Origin: an uncultured Saprospiraceae bacterium
GTDB lineage: Bacteria; Bacteroidota; Bacteroidia; Chitinophagales; Saprospiraceae
Length of the DNA stretch: 48,204 nt
Assembly: GCA_938001865.1 (NCBI GenBank)
Contig: CALLAW010000018.1
Location: forward strand, 1 to 48,204
Direction: 5' to 3'
The notes under the pieces were generated by a model that had not been told where the DNA came from, searched no databases, and was given only the letters and a program-made list of their open reading frames with translations. Of this stretch, positions 17,771 to 27,900 are shown piece after piece; the stretch's first letter is position 1, and each line of letters starts with the position of its first letter. The translations under genes were made by a program, and so were the position numbers.

Positions 17771-18567
17771 AGTTGTCGATGCGTTGCTTCATGGATTGCT
17801 AATGCTCTCTTGAGTACTGACTCTAGATTGTCTATTTGGAGCATATTAGCACCATCAGAGAGTGCCTTGCTAGGGTCGGGATGCACTTCTAAGAAGAGTC
17901 CGTCGGCTCCTGCTGCGATCGCAGAGTTGACTATAGTCTGGATCATAGTCGGATCACCACCAGTCACGCCTGAGAGTTGATTGGGCTCTTGGAGAGAGTG
18001 AGTACAGTCCATCACCACGGGATATCCAGTGGCTTGCATCTTAGGGATAGCTCTAAAGTCAACTACTAGATTAGAATAGCCAAATGTATTGCCTCGTTCG
18101 GTGAGCAGAATATTAGGATTTCCCGATTGTGCTACCTTGTCAGCTGCGAATTGCATCGATTCTGGTGAGAGGAATTGTCCTTTTTTGATATTGACCACTT
18201 TACCCGTTTTAGCAGCAGCGACCAATAGATCGGTCTGTCTACAGAGGAATGCAGGGATCTGTATGACATCTAAGACCTGAGCGGCAGCTGAGATCTCACT
18301 GACTTGGTGTACGTCTGAGGTGACTCGGAGGTCAAATGCCGTTTTTACTTTTTCTAGAATCCTGAGTGCTTTGTCATCTCCTATCCCTGTGAATGAGTCT
18401 AGGCGAGAACGATTCGCTTTGCGATAACTCCCCTTGAAGATATAGGGGATGCCAAGCTTGTCAGTCAATGATTTTACATCTTCTGCGATCTGCATGACGA
18501 TCTCTTCGCTTTCGATAGCACAAGGGCCAGCGATAAGGAAGAATGGACTCTGGGATGTATCTTGCAT
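17767..18567 (-). CDS. kdsA: 3-deoxy-D-manno-octulosonate 8-phosphate synthase
   Basis: 266 residues. Condenses phosphoenolpyruvate with arabinose 5-phosphate to give KDO-8-phosphate for lipopolysaccharide inner core. Motifs: LIAGPCAIES, FKGSYRKANRS, VTSDVHQ, IPAFLCRQTDLL, NIKKGQFLSP, LTERGNTFGY, VMDCTHSLQ and LEVHPDP. KANRS rather than KANRT appears at the PEP-binding loop, a conservative change. Indicates an outer membrane with KDO-containing LPS. Coupled to the downstream flavoprotein by a four-base overlap. Confidence 0.97.
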   Translation of the reverse strand: MQDTSQSPFFLIAGPCAIESEEIVMQIAEDVKSLTDKLGIPYIFKGSYRKANRSRLDSFTGIGDDKALRILEKVKTAFDLRVTSDVHQVSEISAAAQVLDVIQIPAFLCRQTDLLVAAAKTGKVVNIKKGQFLSPESMQFAADKVAQSGNPNILLTERGNTFGYSNLVVDFRAIPKMQATGYPVVMDCTHSLQEPNQLSGVTGGDPTMIQTIVNSAIAAGADGLFLEVHPDPSKALSDGANMLQIDNLESVLKRALAIHEATHRQL

Positions 18568-18632
18568 ACTTACATGTCTAGGTTATGGGAGAAGTTTTAT
18601 AAGATTACACCAAGTGCAATCAGATAATCTTC

Positions 18633-18640
18633 TACATTTG
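18633..18640 (+). promoter_or_regulatory. Candidate -7 element of the malic enzyme gene
   Basis: TACATTTG fits TANNTTTG and ends 42 bases before the chosen ATG. It supports the start at 18683 rather than the longer open frame that runs into kdsA. Confidence 0.45.
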
Positions 18641-18682
18641 AGGCACAAATATTCTAAAAAACACCACAAATTAAGCAAGGTT

Positions 18683-19870
18683 ATGGATATATATCAACGG
18701 TCACTTGAACTTCATAAAAAAATCAAAGGTAAAATAAGAGTGCAATCATCTATAGAAGTAAGGTCTACAGATGATCTCTCACTTGTCTACTCTCCAGGAG
18801 TGGCTGAGCCGTGTAGAGCTATTGCCGAAAATCCTGCAACTGTCTATGATTACACGATGAAAGGAAATACTGTAGCAATCGTTTCCGATGGATCTGCAGT
18901 ACTGGGGCTTGGTAATCTAGGAGCAACTGCATCTATTCCAGTCATGGAAGGCAAGGCAATGCTGTTCAAGAAGTTTGCTGGTATCAATGCATTTCCAATC
19001 TGCATTGACTCTCAAGATACAGAGAAGATAATCGAGACTGTAAGATTAATAGCTCCTGTATTTGGCGGGGTTAACCTTGAGGATATCTCAGCACCTCGGA
19101 GTTTTGAAATAGAAGAAAGATTGCAAGATCTTGGTATTCCGGTCTTCCATGATGATCAGCATGGTACAGCAATAGTGGTGCTAGGAGGTATGCTCAACGC
19201 TTCAAAAGTCGCTGGCAAGCCATTTGAAGAGATGAAAGTTGTGATTAATGGTGCTGGAGCTGCTGGTGTTGCAATAGCCAAATTGCTCAAGTGTGTCAAT
19301 CACAATGATGTCAATACAGTAAAGCATCCAGTGGGTAATATTGTCATGTGTGACTCTAAAGGGATAATCTCCAAGGAGAGAGATAACCTCAATTCTATGA
19401 AGCAATCCCTACTGAAGTTCACTAATAAAGATGACGAAACTGGTAGCCTCAAAGATGCTCTCAAAGACGCTGATGTATTTATCGGAGTGAGTGTGGGAGA
19501 CTTATTGACGAGAGAAGATCTCAAGTTGATGAAGCCTGATCCTATCATTTTTGCTCTTGCAAATCCAACACCTGAGATTATGCCAGATGAAGCTAAGGCC
19601 GGAGGAGCTTTTATCGTCGCTACAGGGAGAAGTGACTTTGCTAATCAAGTCAATAACGTACTCGGATTCCCTGGGATATTTAGAGGAGCTCTAGATGCTA
19701 AAGCAAAACGGATAACACATGGGATGCAGCTCGCAGCAGCGTATGCAATCGCTGATAGTGTCAAATACCCCAACCGGAATTTGATCATTCCACCAACCTT
19801 GGATTTTACAGTGGCATCTAATGTTGCCAAAGCTGTCAAAGCTCAAGCGATCAAAGAGTTTGGTAGCTAA
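18683..19870 (+). CDS. Malic enzyme, short form
   Basis: 395 residues from ATG 18683 (MDIYQRSLELHKKIKGKI). The frame is open further upstream into antisense kdsA, but that extension has no family similarity. Decarboxylates malate to pyruvate with NAD(P)+. Motifs: VYSPGVAEPCRAI, GLGNLGATASIPVMEGK, FHDDQHGTAIVVL and the Rossmann motif VINGAGAAGVA. It lacks the phosphotransacetylase-like C-terminal half of the ~760-residue MaeB enzymes common in Gram-negative bacteria. Coenzyme preference cannot be decided from sequence alone. Confidence 0.93.
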   Translation: MDIYQRSLELHKKIKGKIRVQSSIEVRSTDDLSLVYSPGVAEPCRAIAENPATVYDYTMKGNTVAIVSDGSAVLGLGNLGATASIPVMEGKAMLFKKFAGINAFPICIDSQDTEKIIETVRLIAPVFGGVNLEDISAPRSFEIEERLQDLGIPVFHDDQHGTAIVVLGGMLNASKVAGKPFEEMKVVINGAGAAGVAIAKLLKCVNHNDVNTVKHPVGNIVMCDSKGIISKERDNLNSMKQSLLKFTNKDDETGSLKDALKDADVFIGVSVGDLLTREDLKLMKPDPIIFALANPTPEIMPDEAKAGGAFIVATGRSDFANQVNNVLGFPGIFRGALDAKAKRITHGMQLAAAYAIADSVKYPNRNLIIPPTLDFTVASNVAKAVKAQAIKEFGS

Positions 19871-19993
19871 GATCAATCCTATTGTAAACGATGCATATCA
19901 TACGACTTATTCTCACCGGATACGACAATCAAATGTGAATTGGTAGTAAGTATTATTTGTCACTCTGTGAATAATCCCTTGGAGCCCCCTCGA

Positions 19994-20029
19994 AAACATC
20001 TGATATCTACATCAGAATAGGAGATGTTT
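19994..20029 (+). promoter_or_regulatory. Nested dyad upstream of the ABC-F gene
   Basis: AAACATC (19994-20000) pairs perfectly with GATGTTT (20023-20029), and inside it TCTGAT (19999-20004) pairs with ATCAGA (20011-20016). The structure sits directly before the -7 element at 20032, where an operator would lie. It has no T-tract, so it is not a typical terminator for the malic enzyme gene. Confidence 0.3.
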
Positions 20030-20031
20030 AA

Positions 20032-20039
20032 TAACTTTG
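20032..20039 (+). promoter_or_regulatory. Candidate -7 element of the ABC-F/truA operon
   Basis: TAACTTTG is an exact TANNTTTG, 19 bases before the ABC-F ATG. Confidence 0.5.
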
Positions 20040-20058
20040 TGCCAAAATATATCTAACT

Positions 20059-21690
20059 ATGCTATCAGTTAATCAACTCGGTGTCCAATTTGGAAAACGT
20101 GTCCTATTTGATGAGGTCAATTTACAGTTTACTCAAGGTAATTGCTACGGTGTGATCGGAGCAAATGGTGCAGGTAAGTCGACATTTATGAAAGTGTTGT
20201 CAGGTGATCAAGACCCGACCAGAGGCAATGTCTCCCTTGAGCCAGGATTTAGAATGGCTGTACTCAAGCAAGATCACTTCGAGTTTGATGAGCATACACT
20301 CATAGATACGGTCATCATGGGACACAAGGAGATGTATGATATCATGGTAGAGAAAAATGCCATCTACATGAATCCTGATGCCACTGAAGCAGAAGGAATC
20401 AAAGCAGGAGAACTCGAAAATCAATATGGTGAGATGGGCGGTTGGACTGCTGAGAGTGACGCAGCAGAGCTCATGAGTAATCTCGGTATCAAAGAAGATC
20501 TTCATAATAAACTTATGAAGGATATTCCTGGTGGAGAAAAGGTCAAAGTACTCTTAGCTCAAGCACTATTTGGAAGTCCCGACTTGCTCTTACTCGATGA
20601 GCCTACCAATGATCTAGATGCTGTGACTGCCACATGGTTAGCTGATTTCTTGGCAGACTATAAGAATACTGTAATCGTGATCTCTCATGATAGGTACTTC
20701 CTTGATATGGTCTGTACTCACATTGTTGATATTGACTTTAGTAAGATCAATAGTTATAAAGGTAATTATACATTCTGGTACGAAAGTAGCCAGCTCATGG
20801 CTGCACAGCTTGCCAACAAGAATAAAAAAGTCGAACAAAAGCGTGCTGAGATGATGGAATTTATCCAACGATTCTCGGCTAATGCTTCCAAGTCAAAGCA
20901 AGCGACGAGTAGGAAGAAAGCACTAGATAAGTTGAGTCTTGAGGAAATCAAACCATCTACAAGAAAATACCCATTCATTCACTTCAAAGCAGAGAGAGAA
21001 CCAGGAGATCAGATACTGAGAGTTGATGGTCTGAGTTATGCAGATGCTTCAGGTAATGTGCTATTCGATAAGGTGAACTTCGTGATGAATAAGGGTGAGA
21101 AGATTGCTCTACTCTCTGATAATGCTTTGGCAACAGATGTATTCTACCAGATACTTTACGGAGAACTCGAGCCAACAACTGGAACAATCGAATGGGGACA
21201 GACAATTACAATGGCCTATCTTCCTAACGAAAACGAAGAATACTTCACAGGCGAGCAGGATCTGGAATTGATGGATTGGTTACGTCAGTACTCCGAGAAT
21301 AAAGACGAGCCATTTATCAGAGGATTCCTAGGCAGGATGCTATTTTCAGGAGAGGAAGTATTCAAGAAGACAAGTGTACTCTCAGGAGGAGAAAAGGTCA
21401 GATGTATGCTCTCTAAGATGATGCTCGAGCACCCTAATTTCCTCTTACTCAACGAACCGACTAACCACCTTGACCTAGAGTCAATTACTGCACTCAATAA
21501 TGGATTGAAGGACTTTACTGGTAATTTTATCATGACGACTCATGATCATGAGTTGATCAATACAAGTACCAATCGGATCATCGAGCTTACGCCAAATGGG
21601 ACTATCGACCAATTGATGGATTTCAATACTTATCTGACTTCTGATAAAGTAATCAATCAACGTAAAGAACTCCAACCAGAGCTCGTATAG
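20059..21690 (+). CDS. ABC-F ATPase (YbiT-like) with a degenerate second ATP site
   Basis: 543 residues, two ABC domains, no membrane segments. NBD1 is intact at Walker A (GANGAGKST, ~34-42) and Walker B (LLLLDEPTNDLD), but its signature is IPGGEK (156-161) instead of LSGGE. NBD2 has a normal LSGGEKVR signature, but the Walker A region (~348-362) reads LLSDNALATDVF with no GK(S/T), and Walker B reads LLLNEPTNHLD with Asn465 instead of Asp. In head-to-tail ABC dimers the NBD2 Walker motifs pair with the NBD1 signature, so all defects fall in one composite site. E. coli YbiT also has a changed NBD1 signature, from memory. Likely ribosome-associated. truA follows after seven bases. Confidence 0.9.
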   Translation: MLSVNQLGVQFGKRVLFDEVNLQFTQGNCYGVIGANGAGKSTFMKVLSGDQDPTRGNVSLEPGFRMAVLKQDHFEFDEHTLIDTVIMGHKEMYDIMVEKNAIYMNPDATEAEGIKAGELENQYGEMGGWTAESDAAELMSNLGIKEDLHNKLMKDIPGGEKVKVLLAQALFGSPDLLLLDEPTNDLDAVTATWLADFLADYKNTVIVISHDRYFLDMVCTHIVDIDFSKINSYKGNYTFWYESSQLMAAQLANKNKKVEQKRAEMMEFIQRFSANASKSKQATSRKKALDKLSLEEIKPSTRKYPFIHFKAEREPGDQILRVDGLSYADASGNVLFDKVNFVMNKGEKIALLSDNALATDVFYQILYGELEPTTGTIEWGQTITMAYLPNENEEYFTGEQDLELMDWLRQYSENKDEPFIRGFLGRMLFSGEEVFKKTSVLSGGEKVRCMLSKMMLEHPNFLLLNEPTNHLDLESITALNNGLKDFTGNFIMTTHDHELINTSTNRIIELTPNGTIDQLMDFNTYLTSDKVINQRKELQPELV

Positions 21691-21697
21691 CATCCCG

Positions 21698-22465
21698 ATG
21701 ACTAGATATGCTCTAACGATAGACTACAATGGGAGTAAATTTTGCGGATGGCAGAAGCAGTTAGACGAGAGAACAGTCCAAGGTGAAATAGAAAAGACTC
21801 TCAGTCGATTATCGGGTAATCAGATCACAGTTATGGGCTGTGGTAGGACTGACACTGGAGTCCATGCTCAGAATTATGTACTCCACACTGACCTCCCTGA
21901 TGGGAAGCTCGATATGTCCAAAGATTGGGTATATAAGCTCAATGCTATGCTCCCAGCTGATATTGTAATCAAGGCGATCAGTGAAGTAAGCAATGACTTC
22001 CATGCTAGATTCTTAGCAAGAGAGCGGAGGTATTGCTATCGATTGAGATTGGATAAACAAGTATTTGGCAGCGACCTTACCGCATATTATAAATACGAAT
22101 CCCAACTCTCTGTGGATAGACTCAATGCACTCTCACCGCTCTTCCTTGAAAATAATGACTTTACTTGTTACAGTAAACTTCATGGAGGCAATATGACTAA
22201 CAGATGTCAGCTTACTCGCTGTGAGTGGACTCAAGTATCGGACAAAGAATTTCATTTTCGGATAGCAGCAGATCGATTCTTAAGAGGAATGGTAAGACTT
22301 ATCGTCGGGACACATCTCAATTATCATAGAGGTAAGATTACTTTGCAGGATGTCAAACTATCTCTAACAGAATTGAAGCCTCTTCCAATCATCTGGAGTG
22401 TCGAAGCGAATGGGCTCTGCTTGGAATCTGTTCGATATGATGAGAATTTTGAAGTAAGTAGATAA
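21698..22465 (+). CDS. truA: tRNA pseudouridine(38-40) synthase
   Basis: 255 residues, family length. Isomerises uridines 38-40 in the anticodon arm. Catalytic Asp in GCGRTDTGVHA, N-terminal LTIDYNGSKFCGWQ, and DRFLRGMVRLIVGT near the C-terminus. Seven bases after the YbiT-like ABC-F gene, suggesting a joint translation-related operon. Confidence 0.97.
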   Translation: MTRYALTIDYNGSKFCGWQKQLDERTVQGEIEKTLSRLSGNQITVMGCGRTDTGVHAQNYVLHTDLPDGKLDMSKDWVYKLNAMLPADIVIKAISEVSNDFHARFLARERRYCYRLRLDKQVFGSDLTAYYKYESQLSVDRLNALSPLFLENNDFTCYSKLHGGNMTNRCQLTRCEWTQVSDKEFHFRIAADRFLRGMVRLIVGTHLNYHRGKITLQDVKLSLTELKPLPIIWSVEANGLCLESVRYDENFEVSR

Positions 22466-22557
22466 AAATATCATTAATTCATATATTAGTTTTTTAAATA
22501 TTTGTTTCTTTGTTTCTCAATTAGAGGAATCATCCTTTTGTTAGGCTAATAGTTGTA

Positions 22558-23352
22558 ATGAAATCTTATCTAAATCTCTTATCACATATAATCGATACCG
22601 GTACTGATAAGTCTGACAGGACTGGTACTGGGACACGGAGTTGTTTTGGTTATCAGATGAGATTTGATCTCACTCAAGGGTTCCCGTTATTAACTACTAA
22701 AAAATTGCACCTCAAGTCTATTATCTATGAGTTACTTTGGTTCCTCAAAGGTGACACTAATGTGAAATATCTTCAGGATAACGGAGTTAAGATCTGGGAT
22801 GCATGGGCTGATGAGAATGGAGATTTGGGTCCGGTATATGGTAAGCAATGGAGGAGATGGGAGTCATCTGATGGTCAAGTGATAGACCAGATCCAAAAAA
22901 CCATACATACGATTAAGAACAATCCTGATTCACGAAGGATGATCGTCAATGCTTGGAATGTTGGCGAGTTAGACTCCATGGCTCTAACACCATGTCACTG
23001 TTTGTTTCAATTTTACGTAAGTGATGGCAAGTTGTCATGTCAGTTGTATCAGAGGTCAGCTGATGTATTCCTAGGTGTCCCATTCAATATTGCATCATAT
23101 GCATTGTTAACTCATATGATAGCACAAGTGTGTGATCTCGAAGTTGGAGAGTTTATCCATTCATTTGGCGATGTGCATCTCTATAATAACCATTTTGAGC
23201 AGGCAAGATTACAGATGCAACGAGTACCAAAGCAGTTACCAACTTTGTGGATAGATCCATCGGTAAACCGACTAGAGGATTTTGATTATAACCACTTCAA
23301 ATTAAGAGATTATCATCCAGATCCGCATATCAAAGCGAGTGTGGCTGTGTAG
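22558..23352 (+). CDS. thyA: Thymidylate synthase
   Basis: 264 residues, the classical short ThyA. Methylates dUMP to dTMP using methylene-tetrahydrofolate. Visible are [12 protein letters not shown], the YGKQWRRW segment, the nucleophilic Cys in [11 protein letters not shown], and [18 protein letters not shown]. Preceded by a 92-base AT-rich gap with no clean promoter match. Immediately precedes the respiratory block, which has its own promoter. Confidence 0.98.
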   Translation: MKSYLNLLSHIIDTGTDKSDRTGTGTRSCFGYQMRFDLTQGFPLLTTKKLHLKSIIYELLWFLKGDTNVKYLQDNGVKIWDAWADENGDLGPVYGKQWRRWESSDGQVIDQIQKTIHTIKNNPDSRRMIVNAWNVGELDSMALTPCHCLFQFYVSDGKLSCQLYQRSADVFLGVPFNIASYALLTHMIAQVCDLEVGEFIHSFGDVHLYNNHFEQARLQMQRVPKQLPTLWIDPSVNRLEDFDYNHFKLRDYHPDPHIKASVAV

Positions 23353-23418
23353 CTATTTGGATTGAATCTAAATAAATTGATATTAGAAGCGATTAGAGAG
23401 ATTTGAGGGGATTAGATA

Positions 23419-23426
23419 TATTTTTG
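23419..23426 (+). promoter_or_regulatory. Candidate -7 element of the act/cox operon
   Basis: TATTTTTG fits TANNTTTG, 48 bases before the chosen actA start. A TTTG lies 13 bases upstream, too close for a standard -33 element. It is the only good promoter match before the 17-kb respiratory block. Confidence 0.45.
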
Positions 23427-23473
23427 CGAGATTAAAACGAGTGTGTTTGTACACGGCTCTATACTATAATAGG

Positions 23474-24919
23474 ATGCAAGAGATGAAAATACATAAACTG
23501 ATGACTTTACATTTCCTAAAGAAGGCGATTCTGGGATTAGTACTTGTCTTTGCTTCAATGTCAGGCATAAATGCCCAAGCAACAGCAGATGCAGGTAAAA
23601 CTGTGTTCAAGAACTATTGTGCTTCATGTCATGCGAAGAACATGAAGTCAGCAATGACAGGTCCAGCACTAGCGAATGCTGAGGCGAATTGGGCAGATTA
23701 TCCTCAAGAAGATCTTTATAATTGGATCAGAAATAGTCAGGCAATGATTGCTGCTGGTCATCCAAGAGCTGTCCAATTGTGGAATGAGTACAAGCCGACA
23801 GTCATGACGGCGTTTCCTGCTTTGACTGATGAAGAGATAGAATCAACACTTCTGTATATCAGAGGTGTCGCAGATGGTACGTATGGAGTGGCTGCGGGAG
23901 CAGTCGCAGGAGTCGGTGCCGCAGGAGTCGAATCCAAAAAAGCAACAAGTAATATTGTCTACTATGCATTGTTTGGAATACTATTACTCCTTGCATTTAT
24001 CTTATCAAGAGTTATTAATAGTCTCGGTAAGATTAATGCTGCCAAGGAAGGTACTGTGTATGAAGCAAAGACTCTCAGAGAATCGCTTACAAGTAGAGGC
24101 TTTATTACGTTTGCAATATTCGCATTAATTGTCCTACTAGGATATACGACAGTCAATAAAGCAACTGACTTAGGTAGACAGCAAGGGTATGCTCCAGAAC
24201 AACCAATAAACTTCTCGCATGAGACACATGCTGGTCTCAATAAGATAGAGTGTCAGTACTGCCATGATGGTGCCAGAAGGTCTAAGCATGCTGTGATCCC
24301 TGCTGCTAATACTTGTATGAACTGTCACTCTGCAATCAACTACGGCTCTAAGCATGGAAGTGCAGAGATTACTAAGATCTATGCCTCTGCAGGGTATGAC
24401 CCGAATGAAAAGAAATATATCGATGACTACGAATCTCTATCAGAGGAAGAAATCAAAGCAATCTACACTAAGTTTATCGAAGATAAATTTGTAGAGATGA
24501 CTGATGGAGTTGATGAATTAAACGATACAGGAAGAGAATTAGCAGAAGAGCAGTGGGATGGCATTGTGAGTAGTTTGACAAGAGATGGGAAGCCTTCTGT
24601 GAAAGGACCTATCGAATGGGTAAGGATACATAACCTACCTGATCACGCATACTTTAATCACTCTCAGCATGTCACTATTGGTAAAGTAGAGTGTCAGCAG
24701 TGTCATGGAAAGGTAGAGGAGATGGCTGTCGTCGAGCAACACTCTCCACTTTCAATGGGATGGTGTATCAATTGTCATAGACAGACTGAAGTGAAGTTTG
24801 CAGATAATGATTACTACCAGAGTTATGAGAAGTATCACGAAGAGCTTGCCTCAGGCAAAAGAGATAAGGTAACGGTAGCAGATATCGGTGGACTAGAGTG
24901 TCAAAAGTGCCACTACTAA
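23474..24919 (+). CDS. actA: Alternative complex III subunit A, hexahaem cytochrome c
   Basis: 481 residues from ATG 23474; the GTG at 23441 would be almost at the predicted transcription start, and ATG 23483 is an alternative. Order: signal peptide ending near GINAQA; a monohaem class I cytochrome c domain (CASCH); two membrane segments (YYALFGILLLLAFIL and FAIFALIVLLGY); then a pentahaem region with CQYCH, CMNCH, CQQCH, CINCH and CQKCH, the last five residues before the end. Characterised ActA proteins carry five haems, so the N-terminal cytochrome is an extra module. Role: periplasmic electron transfer within the menaquinol-oxidising complex. First gene of the operon. Confidence 0.94.
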   Translation: MQEMKIHKLMTLHFLKKAILGLVLVFASMSGINAQATADAGKTVFKNYCASCHAKNMKSAMTGPALANAEANWADYPQEDLYNWIRNSQAMIAAGHPRAVQLWNEYKPTVMTAFPALTDEEIESTLLYIRGVADGTYGVAAGAVAGVGAAGVESKKATSNIVYYALFGILLLLAFILSRVINSLGKINAAKEGTVYEAKTLRESLTSRGFITFAIFALIVLLGYTTVNKATDLGRQQGYAPEQPINFSHETHAGLNKIECQYCHDGARRSKHAVIPAANTCMNCHSAINYGSKHGSAEITKIYASAGYDPNEKKYIDDYESLSEEEIKAIYTKFIEDKFVEMTDGVDELNDTGRELAEEQWDGIVSSLTRDGKPSVKGPIEWVRIHNLPDHAYFNHSQHVTIGKVECQQCHGKVEEMAVVEQHSPLSMGWCINCHRQTEVKFADNDYYQSYEKYHEELASGKRDKVTVADIGGLECQKCHY

Positions 24920-24979
24920 TCTAAGAGTTGTCAATTGTTCAAAAGAAAGAAAACACTAACTGTCAGTTAAGTATATAGC

Positions 24980-27900
24980 ATGAGTAGTAAGATGCAGAAT
25001 AATCAAGTTTGGGTTGGCGAAAAAGATCTCACCAACGATCAGGAGTTTTTAGGTTCAATCGATAGAGAATTTAAAGACGACATTACCACATTAGAGAAAG
25101 CTCCAGAGTTACAAGGTAACAGGAGGGACTTCTTGAAGATGCTAGGATTTGGAGTGACTGCAGCGACAGTAGCTGCTGGTTGTGATATTCCAGTCAAAAA
25201 AGCATTGCCTTATGTGACTAAGCCTGATTCTATAGTACCTGGTGTAGCAACATATTATGCGACGACTTTTGTGGAAGGAGGAGATTGCGAGCCGATCTTG
25301 GTCAAGACTAGAGAGGGGAGACCTATCAAGATAGAAGGTAATGATACATTGTCTAAGTCTGGTGGGACATCGTCAAGGGCACAAGCCTCAGTACTTTCGC
25401 TGTATAATATCAAGAGATATAGACAACCACAAATTAAGGATGGAACTCAATTTGCCAATGCTGATTGGGCCACGATAGATAAGAGAGTCAAAGATGCTCT
25501 CAGGTCAGGCAACAAAGTGAGAGTAATTACTAATACAATCATCAGCCCGACATCTAAGAAAGCACTCAGCTCTTTATCTGATAACTACTCAGGGGTAAAA
25601 GTCATCACTTATGATCCAGTATCATATGCTGGTATACTTGATGCTAACCTTGCTGACTTTGGCAAGAGAGCAATCCCTACTTATCACTTTGACAAAGCTA
25701 AGGTGATCGTATCATTTGATGCTGACTTCTTGGGTTCATGGCTGCCCAATGGAGATGTAAGTACTGATTATATCTCGGGAAGAGATGTAGTCAATCCATC
25801 TTCTGCTAAGATGTCAAGACACTTTCAAGTCGAGTCACATATGTCTCTGACGGGTTCTAATGCTGATAATAGAATCTTAGTAAGACCATCACAAGTGGGG
25901 TCTGCGATCGCATATGTAGCCTCTAAGATAGTTGGTGGAGGAAGTGTGAGTCTACCAGGACCGGTAAAGCAAAAGTTGGACAAAGTAGCTAATCAACTTC
26001 GATCTGCTGGGAGTAGAGGTCTCGTAGTATCAGGCTCTAATAACAGTGCTGAACAGCAATTAGTCAATGCGATTAACAACGCAATAGGAGCATACGGCAG
26101 CACAGTATCTATAGGGAACGCTAACCTCTCAAGACAAGGCGACGAAGCAGATCTAGGAGCACTTATTACAGAGTTGAAGAGCAATTCAGTAGATGTCGTC
26201 ATCTTCAATCAGTGTAATCCACTCTATGATTATGCAGATGCTGCAACACTTGCGGATGCTTTGAGCAAAGTCAAGACTAAGGTGTCAATTGGATACTCAG
26301 TCAATGAAACTAATGCAGTCTGTGACATTATAGCACCAGTAAATCACTACTTAGAGAGTTGGGGTGATGCCCAACCAACAGAAGGGAATACTTATCTACT
26401 CCAACCAACGATTTCAAAGATTTTTGACACGAGACAGTTTGAGGAGATTATCATGGGTTGGACGGGTAATACTACTACAGCTCTAGACTTCCTGAAAACA
26501 ACATGGAAGAACGATAAATTTGCCAATCAATCAAAGTATCTCTCTCCAACTTCGTACTGGGAAAGTTCATTGAAAGCAGGTGGGCATGTAAGTGATGCAG
26601 GATCTGGGGCCTCATACAATGGAGGAGGTATCTCATCTCTCATCTCAAGAATAACTAAACCATCACAGTCTGATCTTGAGATCAAATTTTTTGAGACTTC
26701 ACACATGAGCAATGGGCAATCTGCTGATAACCCGTGGTTAATGGAAATGCCAGATCCGGTAGCTCGTACGAGTTGGGGTAATTACCTGGCAATACCTGTG
26801 AGCTTTGACGGAGTCAGGACGATGGAAGGTCTCAATGGGCTCAAAGATGGAGATCTCGCTGATGTTACGGTTGGAGATATCACATACACAGTACCAGTCA
26901 TCCAACAGTTCGGTATGCAACCTAATACAGTAGGACTTGCTCTCGGATATGGAAGATCCCAATCAAGTCCAGTGGCTAACGATGTAGGTGTAAATGTCAA
27001 CCCTTCACTGCCAATCGTAAATGGTAGAGCACAGTACTACACAGATAATGTATCTGTATCAAGAAAAGTAGGAAAGGAGAAAAACTTCTCTTGTGTACAG
27101 TATCATCATACCTATGGTGTCAAAGGTACTGATCAAGCTACAGGAGAAACAATCAATGCCGATGAAGCGGCTACAGTATTCGTCACATATGGTGCTGTAC
27201 AACAAGGATTCCAAGGATCTATTACAGATAGATCTATAATCTACAATACCAATGTAAAAGATCTTACTGATAGTATAGAACACCTCAAAGAGAAAAGAGG
27301 GCATGCACAGCATCTCAATGATCAGTCGATGTACCCTTACGAGGAGTATATGGACGATCTCTATACACAGGGACATCACTGGGGTATGCATGTAGATCTC
27401 AACTCATGTACGGGTTGTGGAGCATGTACAGTAGCTTGTATGGCAGAGAACAATGTGCCAGTTGTAGGTAAGAGAGAAGTAAGTAGACATCACGAGATGA
27501 CATGGCTACGGATCGATAGATACTATTACGGAGATGTAGAAAATCCAAATGTAGTCTACCAACCTATGATGTGTCAACACTGTGATAATGCTCCATGTGA
27601 GAATGTCTGTCCAGTCAACGCAACGAATCATAGTAGTGAGGGGCTCAACCAGATGACTTATAATAGATGTGTAGGTACTAGATATTGTGCTAACAACTGT
27701 CCTTATAAAGTGAGAAGGTTCAATTGGATGGATTATACAACAGCAGACCTCTTCCCAGCTAATCAGCCTGCAATGGGTCTAGATACTGACATCCCATTCT
27801 ATGGAGATGATTTGACAAGAATGGTCCTCAATCCTGATGTAACAGTGAGAGTAAGAGGTGTGATAGAGAAGTGTAGCTTCTGCGTGCAAAGATTGCAAGA

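Noticed and set aside
18449-18682. N-terminal extension of the malic enzyme
   Set aside because: It lies antisense inside kdsA, has no family similarity, and a -7 element at 18633 lies after its start.
23441-23473. GTG start of actA
   Set aside because: It would lie within a few bases of the predicted transcription start and would put 11 unneeded residues before the signal peptide.
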